NCBI RefSeq assembly: GCF_000974425.1
Contig: NZ_CP010429.1
Coordinates: 1,364,001 to 1,428,000 of the forward strand
Length of the DNA stretch: 64,000 bases
Source of the DNA: Spirosoma radiotolerans
Lineage (GTDB): Bacteria; Bacteroidota; Bacteroidia; Cytophagales; Spirosomataceae
Direction of reading: 5' to 3'
In this document: piece after piece, positions 25,265-34,054 of the stretch
Layout: the number at the start of each line of letters is the position of its first letter
Numbering within the stretch: the stretch's first letter is position 1
The notes under the pieces: model-generated
Told to the model about the DNA's origin: nothing
Databases searched by the model: none
Seen by the model: only the letters and a program-made list of their open reading frames with translations
Program-made: the position numbers and the translations under genes

Positions 25265-25927
25265 TTAGCGTATCAGGTTCATAAACGCTTCCAGTTTTTG
25301 TTCGTCCAGATGACCATTCGTGCGAACACCACTACAAATGTCGAGGCCGAAGGGCTGTACGGAATCAATGGCCTGACGAACGTTTCCGGGATTCAGGCCC
25401 CCCGCCAAAAATACTGGTACCGACGACTGCTCAACAATCTGACGACTTACTTGCCAGTTATGCACGCGTCCTGTGCCGCCTAATTCTTTAATAGCCAGCG
25501 TTGGATTGCCCGAGTCAAGCAGCAGCGCATCGGCCCCCAATTGCACTGCTTCCAGGGCTTCATCAACGTTTCGTTCATCGAGCACATGAATGACCTGAAC
25601 GACCTTAATGGCCGGTAAGGCAGCATGAAGCAGGGCATAGGTGTCGGGCGCTACGGCATCGACGAGTTGAATGGTATTTGCCCCCACGCGAAGTTGATGG
25701 GCGATGATCGCATCAACAGTAGTTTCGCTGGTCAGCATGAAGGTAGCCAGTGGTGGAGGGGTAGCGGCCACAATTTCGGCAGCTCGTTCATCGCCGACAA
25801 CGCCGGGTCCGCTGGGCATTCGGCCCACTAATCCAAGGGCGTCGGCACCCAGTCGAGTAGCTAACCGGGCTTCCTTAAGGCTGCTGATGCAGCAAATTTT
25901 CACTCTCGTTCGGAACGGAGATTGCAT
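25265..25927 (-). CDS. TrpF-like (phosphoribosylanthranilate isomerase family) protein, stand-alone
   Basis: A 220-residue TIM-barrel starting at ATG 25927 (MQSPFRTRVKICCIS). TrpF isomerises phosphoribosylanthranilate in tryptophan synthesis. The catalytic Cys is kept in VKICC and the catalytic Asp region in ALLLDSGN, and GGTG then NW and LAGGLNPGNVRQA match the phosphate-binding end. The usual KICG is KICC, and the usual SPR loop is replaced by GRMPSGPGVVGDE. No other trp gene is near. It may be a paralogue with another substrate. Confidence 0.75.
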   Translation of the reverse strand: MQSPFRTRVKICCISSLKEARLATRLGADALGLVGRMPSGPGVVGDERAAEIVAATPPPLATFMLTSETTVDAIIAHQLRVGANTIQLVDAVAPDTYALLHAALPAIKVVQVIHVLDERNVDEALEAVQLGADALLLDSGNPTLAIKELGGTGRVHNWQVSRQIVEQSSVPVFLAGGLNPGNVRQAIDSVQPFGLDICSGVRTNGHLDEQKLEAFMNLIR

Positions 25928-25984
25928 CGTTTTGGGTTGATTACTAAAACACAGGCGATAAATATAGTACACGCCGACAATAGA

Positions 25985-27235
25985 ATGGCTCAACAGTCTC
26001 CAGTAGATACCTTCGCATCGCTCCGCATCCCTGAATTTCGGTATTTCGTGATGAACAGTTTTCTGATCACGGCCACCCTGCTGATTCAGGAAGTTATTCT
26101 CGGTTACGAGTTATACAAACTCACCCACGATCCCTTAATGCTGGGTCTGGTTGGCCTCGCCGAAGCAATACCATTCATTGCGCTATCCTTGTTTGGGGGA
26201 CACCTGGCCGACCGACGGGATAAAAAACAGATTCTGCTCTGGAGTTTACTGGTTATTTTACTCGGGTCGGTCATTTTATACCTTGTTTTTCAACCATCTG
26301 TTGCGGCCGGGTTATCCCAAACCGCCCGTTTAGCCACCATTAATGGCGTACTGATGTTGATTGGTACGGCAAAAGGGTTTTACTCGCCGGCCAGTTCGTC
26401 AATAAAACCATTTTTAGTCCCCCGCGAGCTTTACGCCAACTCCGCCACGTGGAGTAGTTCTTTCTGGCAGGCGGGGGCTATTGTTGGACCGGGATTGGCC
26501 GGTTTTCTGTACAGTTGGGTTGGGTTCGATAATAGCCTGATTGTGGTCATTGTTCTTCTGGCTGTCTGCTTTTTGCTGATCACACTCATTGAACGTAAGC
26601 CTACTCCTGTTTCCGATGCGCCGGTATTGAGTCTGCGGGAAAGTCTGACGGAAGGGTTTCGGTTTGTTTTTAAAACCCAAATTGTCCTCTACGCGATCTC
26701 GCTCGATCTGTTTTCGGTGTTGTTTGGGGGCGTTGTGGCTATTTTACCCGTTTATGCCGAAGATATTTTAAAAGTGGGTGCCGAAGGCTTAGGGTTTTTA
26801 CGGGCCGCTCCATCCATTGGAGCCCTGTTGACCATGGCTTACATGACAAAGCATCCGCCTACCCATAACGCCTGGCGGAATATGCTTCTTTCGGTGGCGG
26901 GTTTTGGTATAGCGACGATTATCTTTTCGCTATCGACGAATTTCTATCTCTCACTGCTTATGCTGGCCTTAACGGGGTCTTTCGATAGTGTTAGTGTAAT
27001 CATTCGCCAAACGATCCTGCAAATCTTCCCCCCCGATCATATGCGTGGGCGGGTGGCTGCGGTAAATGGCATCTTTGTTAGTTCATCCAATGAAATTGGT
27101 GCGTTTGAGTCGGGTCTATTGGCTCGCTTACTGGGCACGGTTCCTTCGGTTATGCTCGGTGGTGTAGTCACACTCGTCGTCGTGGCCTACGTATATGCCA
27201 AATCGAAGGCGCTGTTTACCGTTCGACTGAGTTGA
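25985..27235 (+). CDS. MFS transporter (MFS_3 / EntS-like)
   Basis: A 416-residue protein with 12 predicted membrane segments. I start at ATG 25985 (MAQQSPVDTFASLRIPEFRY); an upstream in-frame ATG would overlap the divergent TrpF-like gene. The loop between helices 2 and 3 has the MFS signature GGHLADRRDKKQILLWS. The family exports siderophores or drugs in several bacteria; the cargo here is unknown. A hairpin follows the gene. Confidence 0.9.
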   Translation: MAQQSPVDTFASLRIPEFRYFVMNSFLITATLLIQEVILGYELYKLTHDPLMLGLVGLAEAIPFIALSLFGGHLADRRDKKQILLWSLLVILLGSVILYLVFQPSVAAGLSQTARLATINGVLMLIGTAKGFYSPASSSIKPFLVPRELYANSATWSSSFWQAGAIVGPGLAGFLYSWVGFDNSLIVVIVLLAVCFLLITLIERKPTPVSDAPVLSLRESLTEGFRFVFKTQIVLYAISLDLFSVLFGGVVAILPVYAEDILKVGAEGLGFLRAAPSIGALLTMAYMTKHPPTHNAWRNMLLSVAGFGIATIIFSLSTNFYLSLLMLALTGSFDSVSVIIRQTILQIFPPDHMRGRVAAVNGIFVSSSNEIGAFESGLLARLLGTVPSVMLGGVVTLVVVAYVYAKSKALFTVRLS

Positions 27236-27248
27236 TCGGGAAAGCATT

Positions 27249-27283
27249 CGCCCGGCTACCGTTTGTTCGTGGGTAGTCGGGCG
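27249..27283. terminator. Hairpin between the MFS gene and a small leftward gene
   Basis: CGCCCGGCTACC pairs with GGTAGTCGGGCG (one wobble) across an 11-nt loop. No T-tract, so it is a weak terminator candidate serving convergent genes. Confidence 0.5.
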
Positions 27284-27308
27284 GATGTTGGCATGAGCAG
27301 GGAATAGG

Positions 27309-27518
27309 CTATGCGTAAGCGGGCGACCTGTTGGAATCAGTAATGAATGCGTCGATGTCTATCTGCTCATTGAGCAGAACGCGGGCGTTAAAGACTTCCC
27401 AGAACAATTCATCGGAGAGTTGGTAATCTCGTTGCAACCGAACCATATCCCGGGTGCTTTCTTTGAGCTGGCTAACTGGCGCTTGCACGTCAAAAGAGTG
27501 GAGTTGAGCAGTTTCCAT
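27309..27518 (-). CDS. Small hypothetical protein (69 aa)
   Basis: The frame opens with METAQLHSFDVQAPVSQL and ends in DSNRSPAYA. It is mostly helical (RDMVRLQRDYQLSDELFWEV), with no signal peptide, membrane segment or cysteine. I do not recognise it. It is preceded by an AT-rich 200-bp promoter-like gap and stands alone. Its size and composition suit an antitoxin or a small regulator, but no partner gene is adjacent. Confidence 0.6.
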   Translation of the reverse strand: METAQLHSFDVQAPVSQLKESTRDMVRLQRDYQLSDELFWEVFNARVLLNEQIDIDAFITDSNRSPAYA

Positions 27519-27718
27519 AATCTTGTGTTGTTAATGTGCGAGTTTTGTAAACACCCTCCCTATCTGATTGTTTTTACATAAACAGGTCTCATTTCAGAAC
27601 CGGTTAGAATAATTATATTTTATCTTTTAGTGATGCGCCAAGGAGCTACTTTCGACCCGGCATGGTCCAACTATATTTTTTTTAGAAAAATTTTAATCAT
27701 CTGACAATCAACGCAATT

Positions 27719-28582
27719 ATGAAACATTTTAACCTATTTTTGTTACTAACAGTCGTAAGTGCAAGTTTACTGGCGCTTACACCACCCACTAAACCAAAAC
27801 CAATGAAATTGGTAAAGGCCTGGGAGACCGATACGACATTACGTATACCTGAATCGGTGTTGTATGACGGGAATAACACCTTGTATGTAGCCAATATTGA
27901 CGGGAAACCCGGTGACCTTGATGGCAGTGGTTTTATTTCCAAAGTGACGCTCGACGGTAAAATTGAGAACCTGCGCTGGACATCGGGCCTGAACGCGCCC
28001 AAAGGCATGGGGCTGTATAAAAATCGCCTGTACGTAACGGACGTATACCGGTTGGTGTGCATCAACACGGAGAATGGGCAGGCCGAAAAGACCTGGGACG
28101 CCGTTGGGAAAGGCGGTTTTCTGAATGACGTGACTGTCGCAAAAGATGGCACCGTGTATGTGTCCGACAATCAGAATGACAAGATTTATCGGCTGAAGGA
28201 TGAGAAATGGGAAGTCTGGATGAAAGGCGAACAACTAAACAAACCCAATGGTGTGCTGGCCGTTGGCAAGGATAAACTGATGGTTGGCAGCACAAAAATC
28301 GGCGCTTTACGGTCTGTAGATGTAGCGACTAAAACAATAACGACCCTGGCCGATGGTATGGCTGCCACTGATGGTATCGTCGCCGAAGGGAAAGGGAATT
28401 ATTTCGTTTCGGATTGGAACGGCCAGATTTTTCACGTCGACGCCGATGGCACCAAAGTGCAACTGCTCGATACCCGCGAACAAAAAATTAATGCCGCCGA
28501 TATTGATTATGTGGCCAGCAAGAAGCTGCTGATCATACCCACATTCTATAAGAATTCGCTGGTGGCTTACCGGGTCGAATAG
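27719..28582 (+). CDS. SMP-30/gluconolactonase-like beta-propeller protein, secreted
   Basis: A 287-residue protein with a signal peptide (LFLLLTVVSASLLAL). Six-bladed propeller repeats are visible: IPESVLYDGNNTLYVANID, GLNAPKGMGLYKNRLYVTDV, FLNDVTVAKDGTVYVSDNQN and LNKPNGVLAVGKDKLMVGST. The spacing is that of SMP-30/NHL proteins; the metal-binding Glu and Asn of lactonases may be in PESV and KPNG. Whether it hydrolyses lactones is untested. It stands alone between gene pairs on the other strand. Confidence 0.8.
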   Translation: MKHFNLFLLLTVVSASLLALTPPTKPKPMKLVKAWETDTTLRIPESVLYDGNNTLYVANIDGKPGDLDGSGFISKVTLDGKIENLRWTSGLNAPKGMGLYKNRLYVTDVYRLVCINTENGQAEKTWDAVGKGGFLNDVTVAKDGTVYVSDNQNDKIYRLKDEKWEVWMKGEQLNKPNGVLAVGKDKLMVGSTKIGALRSVDVATKTITTLADGMAATDGIVAEGKGNYFVSDWNGQIFHVDADGTKVQLLDTREQKINAADIDYVASKKLLIIPTFYKNSLVAYRVE

Positions 28583-28629
28583 CGTAGAGCCGCATACTTG
28601 CAGCTCATTCGCGTCAGCAATTAAATTAT

Positions 28630-28860
28630 TTACTCATCATCTTGGAAGTCGTCATCGTTGTCTGATGGGTCGTAGGTAATGATTTCGGCCAGGCCCTGTA
28701 TGGCCTGCTCGATAGAATCCATGACTTCAGTCAGACGCTTCTGGCTTGGTGCGTCCTGATCACTGACGCCTACCACGGTCAATACCTCAAACGATAAGCG
28801 GGATAATTCGCCACCAATGCGTCGTAAGTCGTTCCGTGTTTGTTCGGGTAGTTCGCTCAT
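28630..28860 (-). CDS. Small acidic protein (76 aa) co-transcribed with argH
   Basis: MSELPEQTRNDLRRIGGELS opens a short helical protein whose tail is very acidic (DPSDNDDDFQDDE). No known domain is recognised. It starts 6 bp after the argH stop codon on the same strand, so both are on one message. A charged helical body with an acidic tail is compatible with a regulatory or interaction protein, but this is speculative. Confidence 0.7.
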   Translation of the reverse strand: MSELPEQTRNDLRRIGGELSRLSFEVLTVVGVSDQDAPSQKRLTEVMDSIEQAIQGLAEIITYDPSDNDDDFQDDE

Positions 28861-28866
28861 TGCGTT

Positions 28867-30201
28867 TCAACTCAATAATTGCTGGGTTGCTGTCTGTACT
28901 TTCTCCGCACCAAAGCCCGCTAGGGCTTGTTTCATGGCGTTCTGAATCAATTCATTGCCTAGGTTGCCAAGGCTCCCTTCGTGCGTATGGTGCAGGGCTC
29001 TGGGTGGTTCATACGTATGTTCTGCAATCTCTTTGCCGACGGTTCGGTAGGCTTCCCGGAACGGCACGCCCTGTAATACCAACGCGTTTACCCGCTCAAC
29101 GCTGAAGAGTAAATCGTATTTAGGGTCGTCTAACAGGTTGGATTTTACCTGAAGGTGTTCGAGCATGAAGTCGGTAATTTCCAGGCAATCAATGATTTCG
29201 TCAAACGCAGGCATCAGGATTTCTTTCAGCAGTTGCATGTCGCGATGATAGCCCGATGGCAGGTTACTCATGACCAGCGTCACTTCCATGGGCAGGGCTT
29301 TCATGCGGTTGGTTTTAGCGCGTAGAAGCTCGGCCACATCCGGGTTTTTCTTGTGCGGCATAATACTGCTGCCCGTTGTGAGTGCATCCGGGAGAAGCAG
29401 GAAGCCGAAGTTCTGACTGTTATACAGACAAATATCCATCGCCATTCTGGAAATGGTGGCGGCTATAGCCGCCAGCGATGTAAGCGCTGTCTGCTCCGTT
29501 TTTCCGCGGCTCATCTGGGCGTATACAACATTCACGTGCATGCCTTCAAAGCCCAGCAGTTCGGTGGTGAGGGTGCGGTTGAGGGGAAACGATGACCCAT
29601 AACCGGCTCCCGAACCAAGTGGATTTCGGTTGGCTAGCCGGTAAGCCGTTTGTAGGGTCAGCATATCATCGGCAAGCGCTTCGGCATACGCGCCAAACCA
29701 AAGGCCAAACGAAGAGGGCATCGCAATCTGCAAATGTGTGTAGCCCGGCAAAAGGTCGTTTTTGTGCTGCTCTGATCGACTTATCAGCCGATTGAATACA
29801 TGCTGAACGGCTTCCGCAACGCGCCACAGCCGGTCGCGGGTGAAGAGTTTTAAATCGACCAGTACCTGGTCATTGCGTGACCGGCCCGAGTGAATTTTTT
29901 TACCTACGTCGCCCAGCGCCCGTGTCAATAGTAGTTCAACCTGCGAGTGTACATCTTCAACGCCGTCTTCAATCACAAACTGCCCGGCCTGAATGGTTTG
30001 ATAAATCGACCTTAGTTCAGCCGTCAAAAGCGGCAATTCATCCGCAGAAAGCAGGCCAATGGTTTCCAGCATTTGTGCGTGAGCAAGGTTGCCCAGTACA
30101 TCAAAAGGGGCGAGGTACAAGTCCATTTCACGGTCGCGACCGACGGTGAAGCGTTCAATCTGTTCGGCGGTACTGACGCCTTCTTTTTGCCAGAGTTTCA
30201 A
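28867..30201 (-). CDS. argH: Argininosuccinate lyase
   Basis: A 444-residue enzyme that splits argininosuccinate into arginine and fumarate, the last step of arginine synthesis. The fumarase-superfamily signature GSSIMPHKKNPDVAELL is present, with its catalytic Ser loop, as is GSGAGYGSSFPLNR. The start must be TTG at 30201: a TAA lies two codons upstream in frame, and the conserved N-terminus KLWQKEG begins directly after it. Octamer repeats end 8 bp before the TTG. No other arg gene is adjacent. Confidence 0.95.
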   Translation of the reverse strand: MKLWQKEGVSTAEQIERFTVGRDREMDLYLAPFDVLGNLAHAQMLETIGLLSADELPLLTAELRSIYQTIQAGQFVIEDGVEDVHSQVELLLTRALGDVGKKIHSGRSRNDQVLVDLKLFTRDRLWRVAEAVQHVFNRLISRSEQHKNDLLPGYTHLQIAMPSSFGLWFGAYAEALADDMLTLQTAYRLANRNPLGSGAGYGSSFPLNRTLTTELLGFEGMHVNVVYAQMSRGKTEQTALTSLAAIAATISRMAMDICLYNSQNFGFLLLPDALTTGSSIMPHKKNPDVAELLRAKTNRMKALPMEVTLVMSNLPSGYHRDMQLLKEILMPAFDEIIDCLEITDFMLEHLQVKSNLLDDPKYDLLFSVERVNALVLQGVPFREAYRTVGKEIAEHTYEPPRALHHTHEGSLGNLGNELIQNAMKQALAGFGAEKVQTATQQLLS

Positions 30202-30209
30202 GGCTTACT

Positions 30210-30241
30210 GAGTGAAAGAGTGAAAGAGTGAAAGAGTGAAT
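30210..30241. repeat. Four octamer units (3x GAGTGAAA, 1x GAGTGAAT) before argH
   Basis: A clean four-unit tandem repeat ending 8 bp before the TTG start of argH. In the gene direction it reads as TTTCACTC units. It is the most regular of three such sites in the window. Confidence 0.8.
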
Positions 30242-30314
30242 GGGGCATGAACAGGCCCGTCTGGCTCTTTTGCTCGCTTGCAAAGTTCGTAAAGAAAGTC
30301 GGGGAGACAACGCC

Positions 30315-31586
30315 CTAGCGTACAGAATCGGCTGCGGGTACGGCTGTTTGTGCTGTCTTTCGGGATAATTTACCCAGCCACCAAAAGCCACTCGCCGACG
30401 CCAAGCTAATACCGGCCACGGCCAGCCAATGTACTGAAAAACCAAAATGGGCGACAAGTTGCGACCCAAGCGCGGGCGACAGCGTTTGTGCCAGTGCCCC
30501 GCTCATGGAGGTCAGCGCCAAATATTGCCCACGTGTGGCCGGACTGGAACGCCCCACCGTGAACGACTGAATGAAAGGCACCGCCAGCATTTCACTCAAG
30601 GTGCCGACCAGAATGAAAACCAGCGCCACAGCCATATGGGATACCGGCAACCATTGGTGCAGGGAGAGCAGGCCATAGGCAAGTACGGTCAGACTAACCC
30701 CTGTCACAATCAAACTTATTTTTGAGCGTTGCTGCTGTTCGAGGCTATAGACCAGCGCCATTTCGACGCAGACGATGATCAGGCCGTTTAGGGCCATCAG
30801 GCTCCCAATCGTCCTTTCTTTCATCTGCATGACCTCTTTAAAAAATAAGGGCACGATGGAAAATAACTGCATAAACGCCATTAGGTAGAGGCAGGAACAA
30901 ATGACAAAGGCAATAAACCAGGTATCCCGGTAAGGTGATTGGTTTGTTGCCGGAACAACGGTGGGTTCTGCCTGATGATCGTTGTTTGCCGGGGCGCTGG
31001 CCGGCGCGGGTAAACAGATCCACAGAACAACGCCTGCCGTTAAACAGGTCAGGCCATCGGTCCAGAAAAGAAGATTGTAACTGACACCGGCTATCCAGCC
31101 GCCCAGGCCCCCACCAACAGACCAGCCGAGGTTGATGGCCAGCCGGTTGAGGGAGAAAGCGCGCGTACGGGTTTCGGTATCAGAGTAATAGGCAATAGCC
31201 GCCTGATTGGCCGGTCGAAAGGCGTCGCCAAAGAGCGTGAACACAAACACGCTGGCACAAAGCGCCGTAAAATTGGTGACGAACTGGAGCCCGAGTAACG
31301 CCATTCCGCCGAATAAAAGGCTGAATAACTGAACGTAATAGAACCCGAATCGGTCGGTGAGCCGGCCACCGAGGAAGGTTCCGACAAAAGCACCCAATCC
31401 ATAAATGGCCATCACAATCCCCGCATCCTGAACGGAATAATGGAGGTGCTGCGTCAGGTAAAGCGTCATGAACGGCAAAACCATTGTGCCACAACGGTTG
31501 ATGAGCATCACACCCGCCAATAGCCAGACGGAGGGCGACAGGCCCTTGTAAGCACGTTGATACAGGTGGAGAGTGCGCTGAAGCAT
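30315..31586 (-). CDS. MFS transporter (multidrug-efflux type)
   Basis: A 423-residue protein with 12 membrane segments. I use ATG 31586 (MLQRTLHLYQRAYKG) rather than a GTG five codons upstream, because a -7-like box (TACCTTCG on the minus strand, 31591-31598) overlaps the longer version. The motif GTFLGGRLTDRFGFY lies between helices 2 and 3. The substrate is unknown. It lies 114 bp upstream of argH on the same strand, but the octamer repeat lies between them. Confidence 0.9.
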   Translation of the reverse strand: MLQRTLHLYQRAYKGLSPSVWLLAGVMLINRCGTMVLPFMTLYLTQHLHYSVQDAGIVMAIYGLGAFVGTFLGGRLTDRFGFYYVQLFSLLFGGMALLGLQFVTNFTALCASVFVFTLFGDAFRPANQAAIAYYSDTETRTRAFSLNRLAINLGWSVGGGLGGWIAGVSYNLLFWTDGLTCLTAGVVLWICLPAPASAPANNDHQAEPTVVPATNQSPYRDTWFIAFVICSCLYLMAFMQLFSIVPLFFKEVMQMKERTIGSLMALNGLIIVCVEMALVYSLEQQQRSKISLIVTGVSLTVLAYGLLSLHQWLPVSHMAVALVFILVGTLSEMLAVPFIQSFTVGRSSPATRGQYLALTSMSGALAQTLSPALGSQLVAHFGFSVHWLAVAGISLASASGFWWLGKLSRKTAQTAVPAADSVR

Positions 31587-31647
31587 AGCGCGAAGGTACA
31601 CGAAACCAGGCCCGAAATAGCGCCAGCTTTATCGGAAACTACATAAG

Positions 31648-32271
31648 TTATCCCGTTTTTCGGCGGGCGTCGGCCGCTTCGCCCGGTGCGACAAAGATTT
31701 TCTTATCCGTAATGAGGGGGCGGTGTTCTTCCAGAAAGGTCTTAAGTAACCGGATTTCTTCCAGTTGCCTGTCGATTGGGTGCGTCAGTGTATAACTTTC
31801 GACATGCACTTCGGTTGGGCCGCCCGGCTGAAATTCCGTTATGACGTATTCCATCAGCTTGATTCCCTTGCGCTTGAGGGCATGCAGATAGAGGTTTTGG
31901 TGGTTGTGCAGGAAGCGGCCAGCCTGATAAGAAGCCGTCGTCTTTAAATCGACCGCCTTGAATTTTCCGATCAGATCGACGTACCCATAAAAGAGCACGT
32001 CATCAATCTCCCATTGGCAATACACCTGCGTATCGACAATGGGACGGGGGAGCAACTTGCGGACTTTTTTTATGACGTCCGGGTCAAATCGGTCTTCGTT
32101 GGTGCCTTTAACCACGGCTTCTTCAAACGAAACCCCCCGTTCCTGCGCTGCGGTAGTGGGTGTCGGTACCCGATTAATCGAGTCAATCAGTTCCTGTGCA
32201 GATAGGTTTCCCCCACGTACATACCGGGCGAAGACATTCAGCAAAGAAGGGTAAAAACGGTAATTGATCAT
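31648..32271 (-). CDS. Orphan RecB-like PD-(D/E)XK nuclease-fold protein
   Basis: A 207-residue protein. The Cas4/RecB-type motif order is visible: E50 in GVSFEEAV, D99 in GYVDLIG, D108-x-K110 in AVDLKTT, and Q125 in HNHQNLYLHALK. Such domains cut DNA, but no helicase or recombinase gene is adjacent. Its start lies 18 bp from six copies of a 16-bp tandem repeat, which may influence expression. It could be a phage- or plasmid-derived nuclease kept by the host. Confidence 0.75.
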   Translation of the reverse strand: MINYRFYPSLLNVFARYVRGGNLSAQELIDSINRVPTPTTAAQERGVSFEEAVVKGTNEDRFDPDVIKKVRKLLPRPIVDTQVYCQWEIDDVLFYGYVDLIGKFKAVDLKTTASYQAGRFLHNHQNLYLHALKRKGIKLMEYVITEFQPGGPTEVHVESYTLTHPIDRQLEEIRLLKTFLEEHRPLITDKKIFVAPGEAADARRKTG

Positions 32272-32289
32272 TGGTTTTCGGTTTGTCGT

Positions 32290-32385
32290 TTACGGTGGTC
32301 CGTCATTACGGTGGTCCGTCATTACGGTGGTCCGTCATTACGGTGGTCCGTCATTACGGTGGTCCGTCATTACGGTGGTCCGTCA
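32290..32385. repeat. Six tandem copies of 16-bp TTACGGTGGTCCGTCA
   Basis: Copies at 32290, 32306, 32322, 32338, 32354 and 32370 are identical; a degenerate partial unit follows. Each unit contains the hairpin ACGG-TGGT-CCGT. The array ends 18 bp upstream of the leftward RecB-like nuclease gene, in its leader or promoter. Confidence 0.95.
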
Positions 32386-32438
32386 CTACGGGTTTAACTG
32401 ACCAGCCGCCCGAAAACTGTAAACCATAAACCGGATAC

Positions 32439-32882
32439 TTAGTTTTTTACCACCAGCAATACACCCGTTATAATCAGCATGACACCAAGCAGGCGCCAGC
32501 CATTGGCCGGGTGTATGGCAAAACCAAGCAATCCGTAATGGTCAAGGATGATAGCGGCTACCAACTGTCCGGCTACACTCAGGCTGACCAGGTTAGCGGT
32601 TCCAATCTTTTGCACACTCACAATGACGGTGATCATGTAGACGGCTCCCATCACACCACCCATCCATTTCCACCAGCTTACCTGTTTGATGGCATCGAAT
32701 GAGGGTGTCGATGAGCCGGATGCGGCAAACAGAAGGAGCAGGGCCACAAAACCGGAACCGAATGAAATGGCGGCTGCCAGAATAGGACTGGCCATGGCCT
32801 GTCGCAAATTGGCATTCACACCGGCCTGTACGGTAATGGCTAGCCCAACCAGAAACGCAAAGAGGATATAGATGTAATTCAT
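32439..32882 (-). CDS. DMT-superfamily transporter (YdcZ/DUF606-like)
   Basis: A 147-residue membrane protein with about five helices: YIYILFAFLVGLAITVQAGV, LAAAISFGSGFVALLLLFA, MGGVMGAVYMITVIVSVQKI and the C-terminal LLGVMLIITGVLLVV. PF04657 members are small transporters of uncertain substrate that often work as pairs. Here only one copy is present. Confidence 0.88.
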   Translation of the reverse strand: MNYIYILFAFLVGLAITVQAGVNANLRQAMASPILAAAISFGSGFVALLLLFAASGSSTPSFDAIKQVSWWKWMGGVMGAVYMITVIVSVQKIGTANLVSLSVAGQLVAAIILDHYGLLGFAIHPANGWRLLGVMLIITGVLLVVKN

Positions 32883-33013
32883 GTTGTAAAGGTAACCAAT
32901 GATGACGCGTAGCCTTTTCCCTGATCAAGTTTTCTAATGAATCCGGCCTTTGTCGGCAAAGAAGCATTTTGTAGATTGCCAGCTATTCCTAACCTAAACA
33001 GACTCAGTTATAT

Positions 33014-34006
33014 ATGTTTATCATCTCCCACTATCCGCTGGCGGTTGTCGTCTGCTTTGTGACTATGCTCTGTTGGGGCTCCTGGGCGAATACACAAAAA
33101 TTGACGACCCAATCTGTTCCGACTACAATTTTTTATCGGGATTATACATATGGTATTCTGATTCTGAGCCTATTACTGGCTTTTACATTGGGGAGCTTCG
33201 GTACGCAAGGCCGATCTTTTCTGGTGGACGTCAAGCAGGCGGATAGGCAAAGCATACTCTATGCTTTAGTCGGAGGGTTTGTTTTTAACATTGCCAATAT
33301 GCTCATTGTGGTCGGTATTGAATTGGCTGGCTTATCGGTGGCCATGCCAGTTGGTATTGGGCTGGCGTTGATTCTGGGCGTAATCGTTAATTATATTTTG
33401 TCACCAATAGGTAATTTAAGCTTGTTGCTGGCGGGCGTTTTTGCCATTTTCTTAGCTATTGTATTTAGTGCCCTAGCCTACCGATCTAAAGCCACAACAG
33501 ATGCATCTGTTAATACAAGAGGAATTGTGGCTTCGCTGGTCGGTGGTTTTCTGATGAGTTTCTTTTTCTACTTCGTGGCACGGGCCATGGCCCCTGATTT
33601 TGCCCAGCCAGGGCGGGGCCTGCTAACGCCCTATACCGCGTTGGTTCTGTTTGCGATTGGAGTTGTCAGTAGCACACCGTTGTTTTTGCCGGTGCTGCGT
33701 CGGTTTGCCAGCAAGCCGGCCGATGGCGAAATTGATTATAGGGATGTGAGCCGCCGAAATCATAGAATTGGTATGCTGGGGGGCATGGTTTGGTGTCTGG
33801 GTTTAGCATCGAGCCTGTTAGCTTCAGGCGAGGCTGGCTACGCCATTAGCTATGGACTGGGTCAGGGCGCTACCATTGTGGCCGTCTTGTGGGGTGTGTT
33901 TATCTGGAATGAGTTTCGGGGGGCACCCGCTGCTTCCAGTCGTTACCTGACGCTGATGGGCCTGTTTTACGTGTTGGGACTCGCCTTGATTATTTACGCA
34001 AAATGA
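33014..34006 (+). CDS. Ten-helix DMT/GRP-type sugar or ureide transporter
   Basis: A 330-residue membrane protein with about ten helices. The opening CWGSWANTQKL and the repeated GxGLALILGVIVNYI-type segments resemble the GRP sugar transporters (glucose uptake) and plant-type ureide permeases; the two families are hard to separate by eye. It is divergent from the DMT gene and is followed 48 bp later by a sulfatase, so it could take up a product of that enzyme. This is an inference. Confidence 0.8.
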   Translation: MFIISHYPLAVVVCFVTMLCWGSWANTQKLTTQSVPTTIFYRDYTYGILILSLLLAFTLGSFGTQGRSFLVDVKQADRQSILYALVGGFVFNIANMLIVVGIELAGLSVAMPVGIGLALILGVIVNYILSPIGNLSLLLAGVFAIFLAIVFSALAYRSKATTDASVNTRGIVASLVGGFLMSFFFYFVARAMAPDFAQPGRGLLTPYTALVLFAIGVVSSTPLFLPVLRRFASKPADGEIDYRDVSRRNHRIGMLGGMVWCLGLASSLLASGEAGYAISYGLGQGATIVAVLWGVFIWNEFRGAPAASSRYLTLMGLFYVLGLALIIYAK

Positions 34007-34054
34007 GTGGTTACACCTGTTAGCACCGTGCTGACTGAATAATACGTCGATAAG

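Noticed and set aside
32290..32385. Possible CRISPR array
   Set aside because: The 16-bp units are directly adjacent with no spacers and no cas genes; it is a simple tandem repeat.
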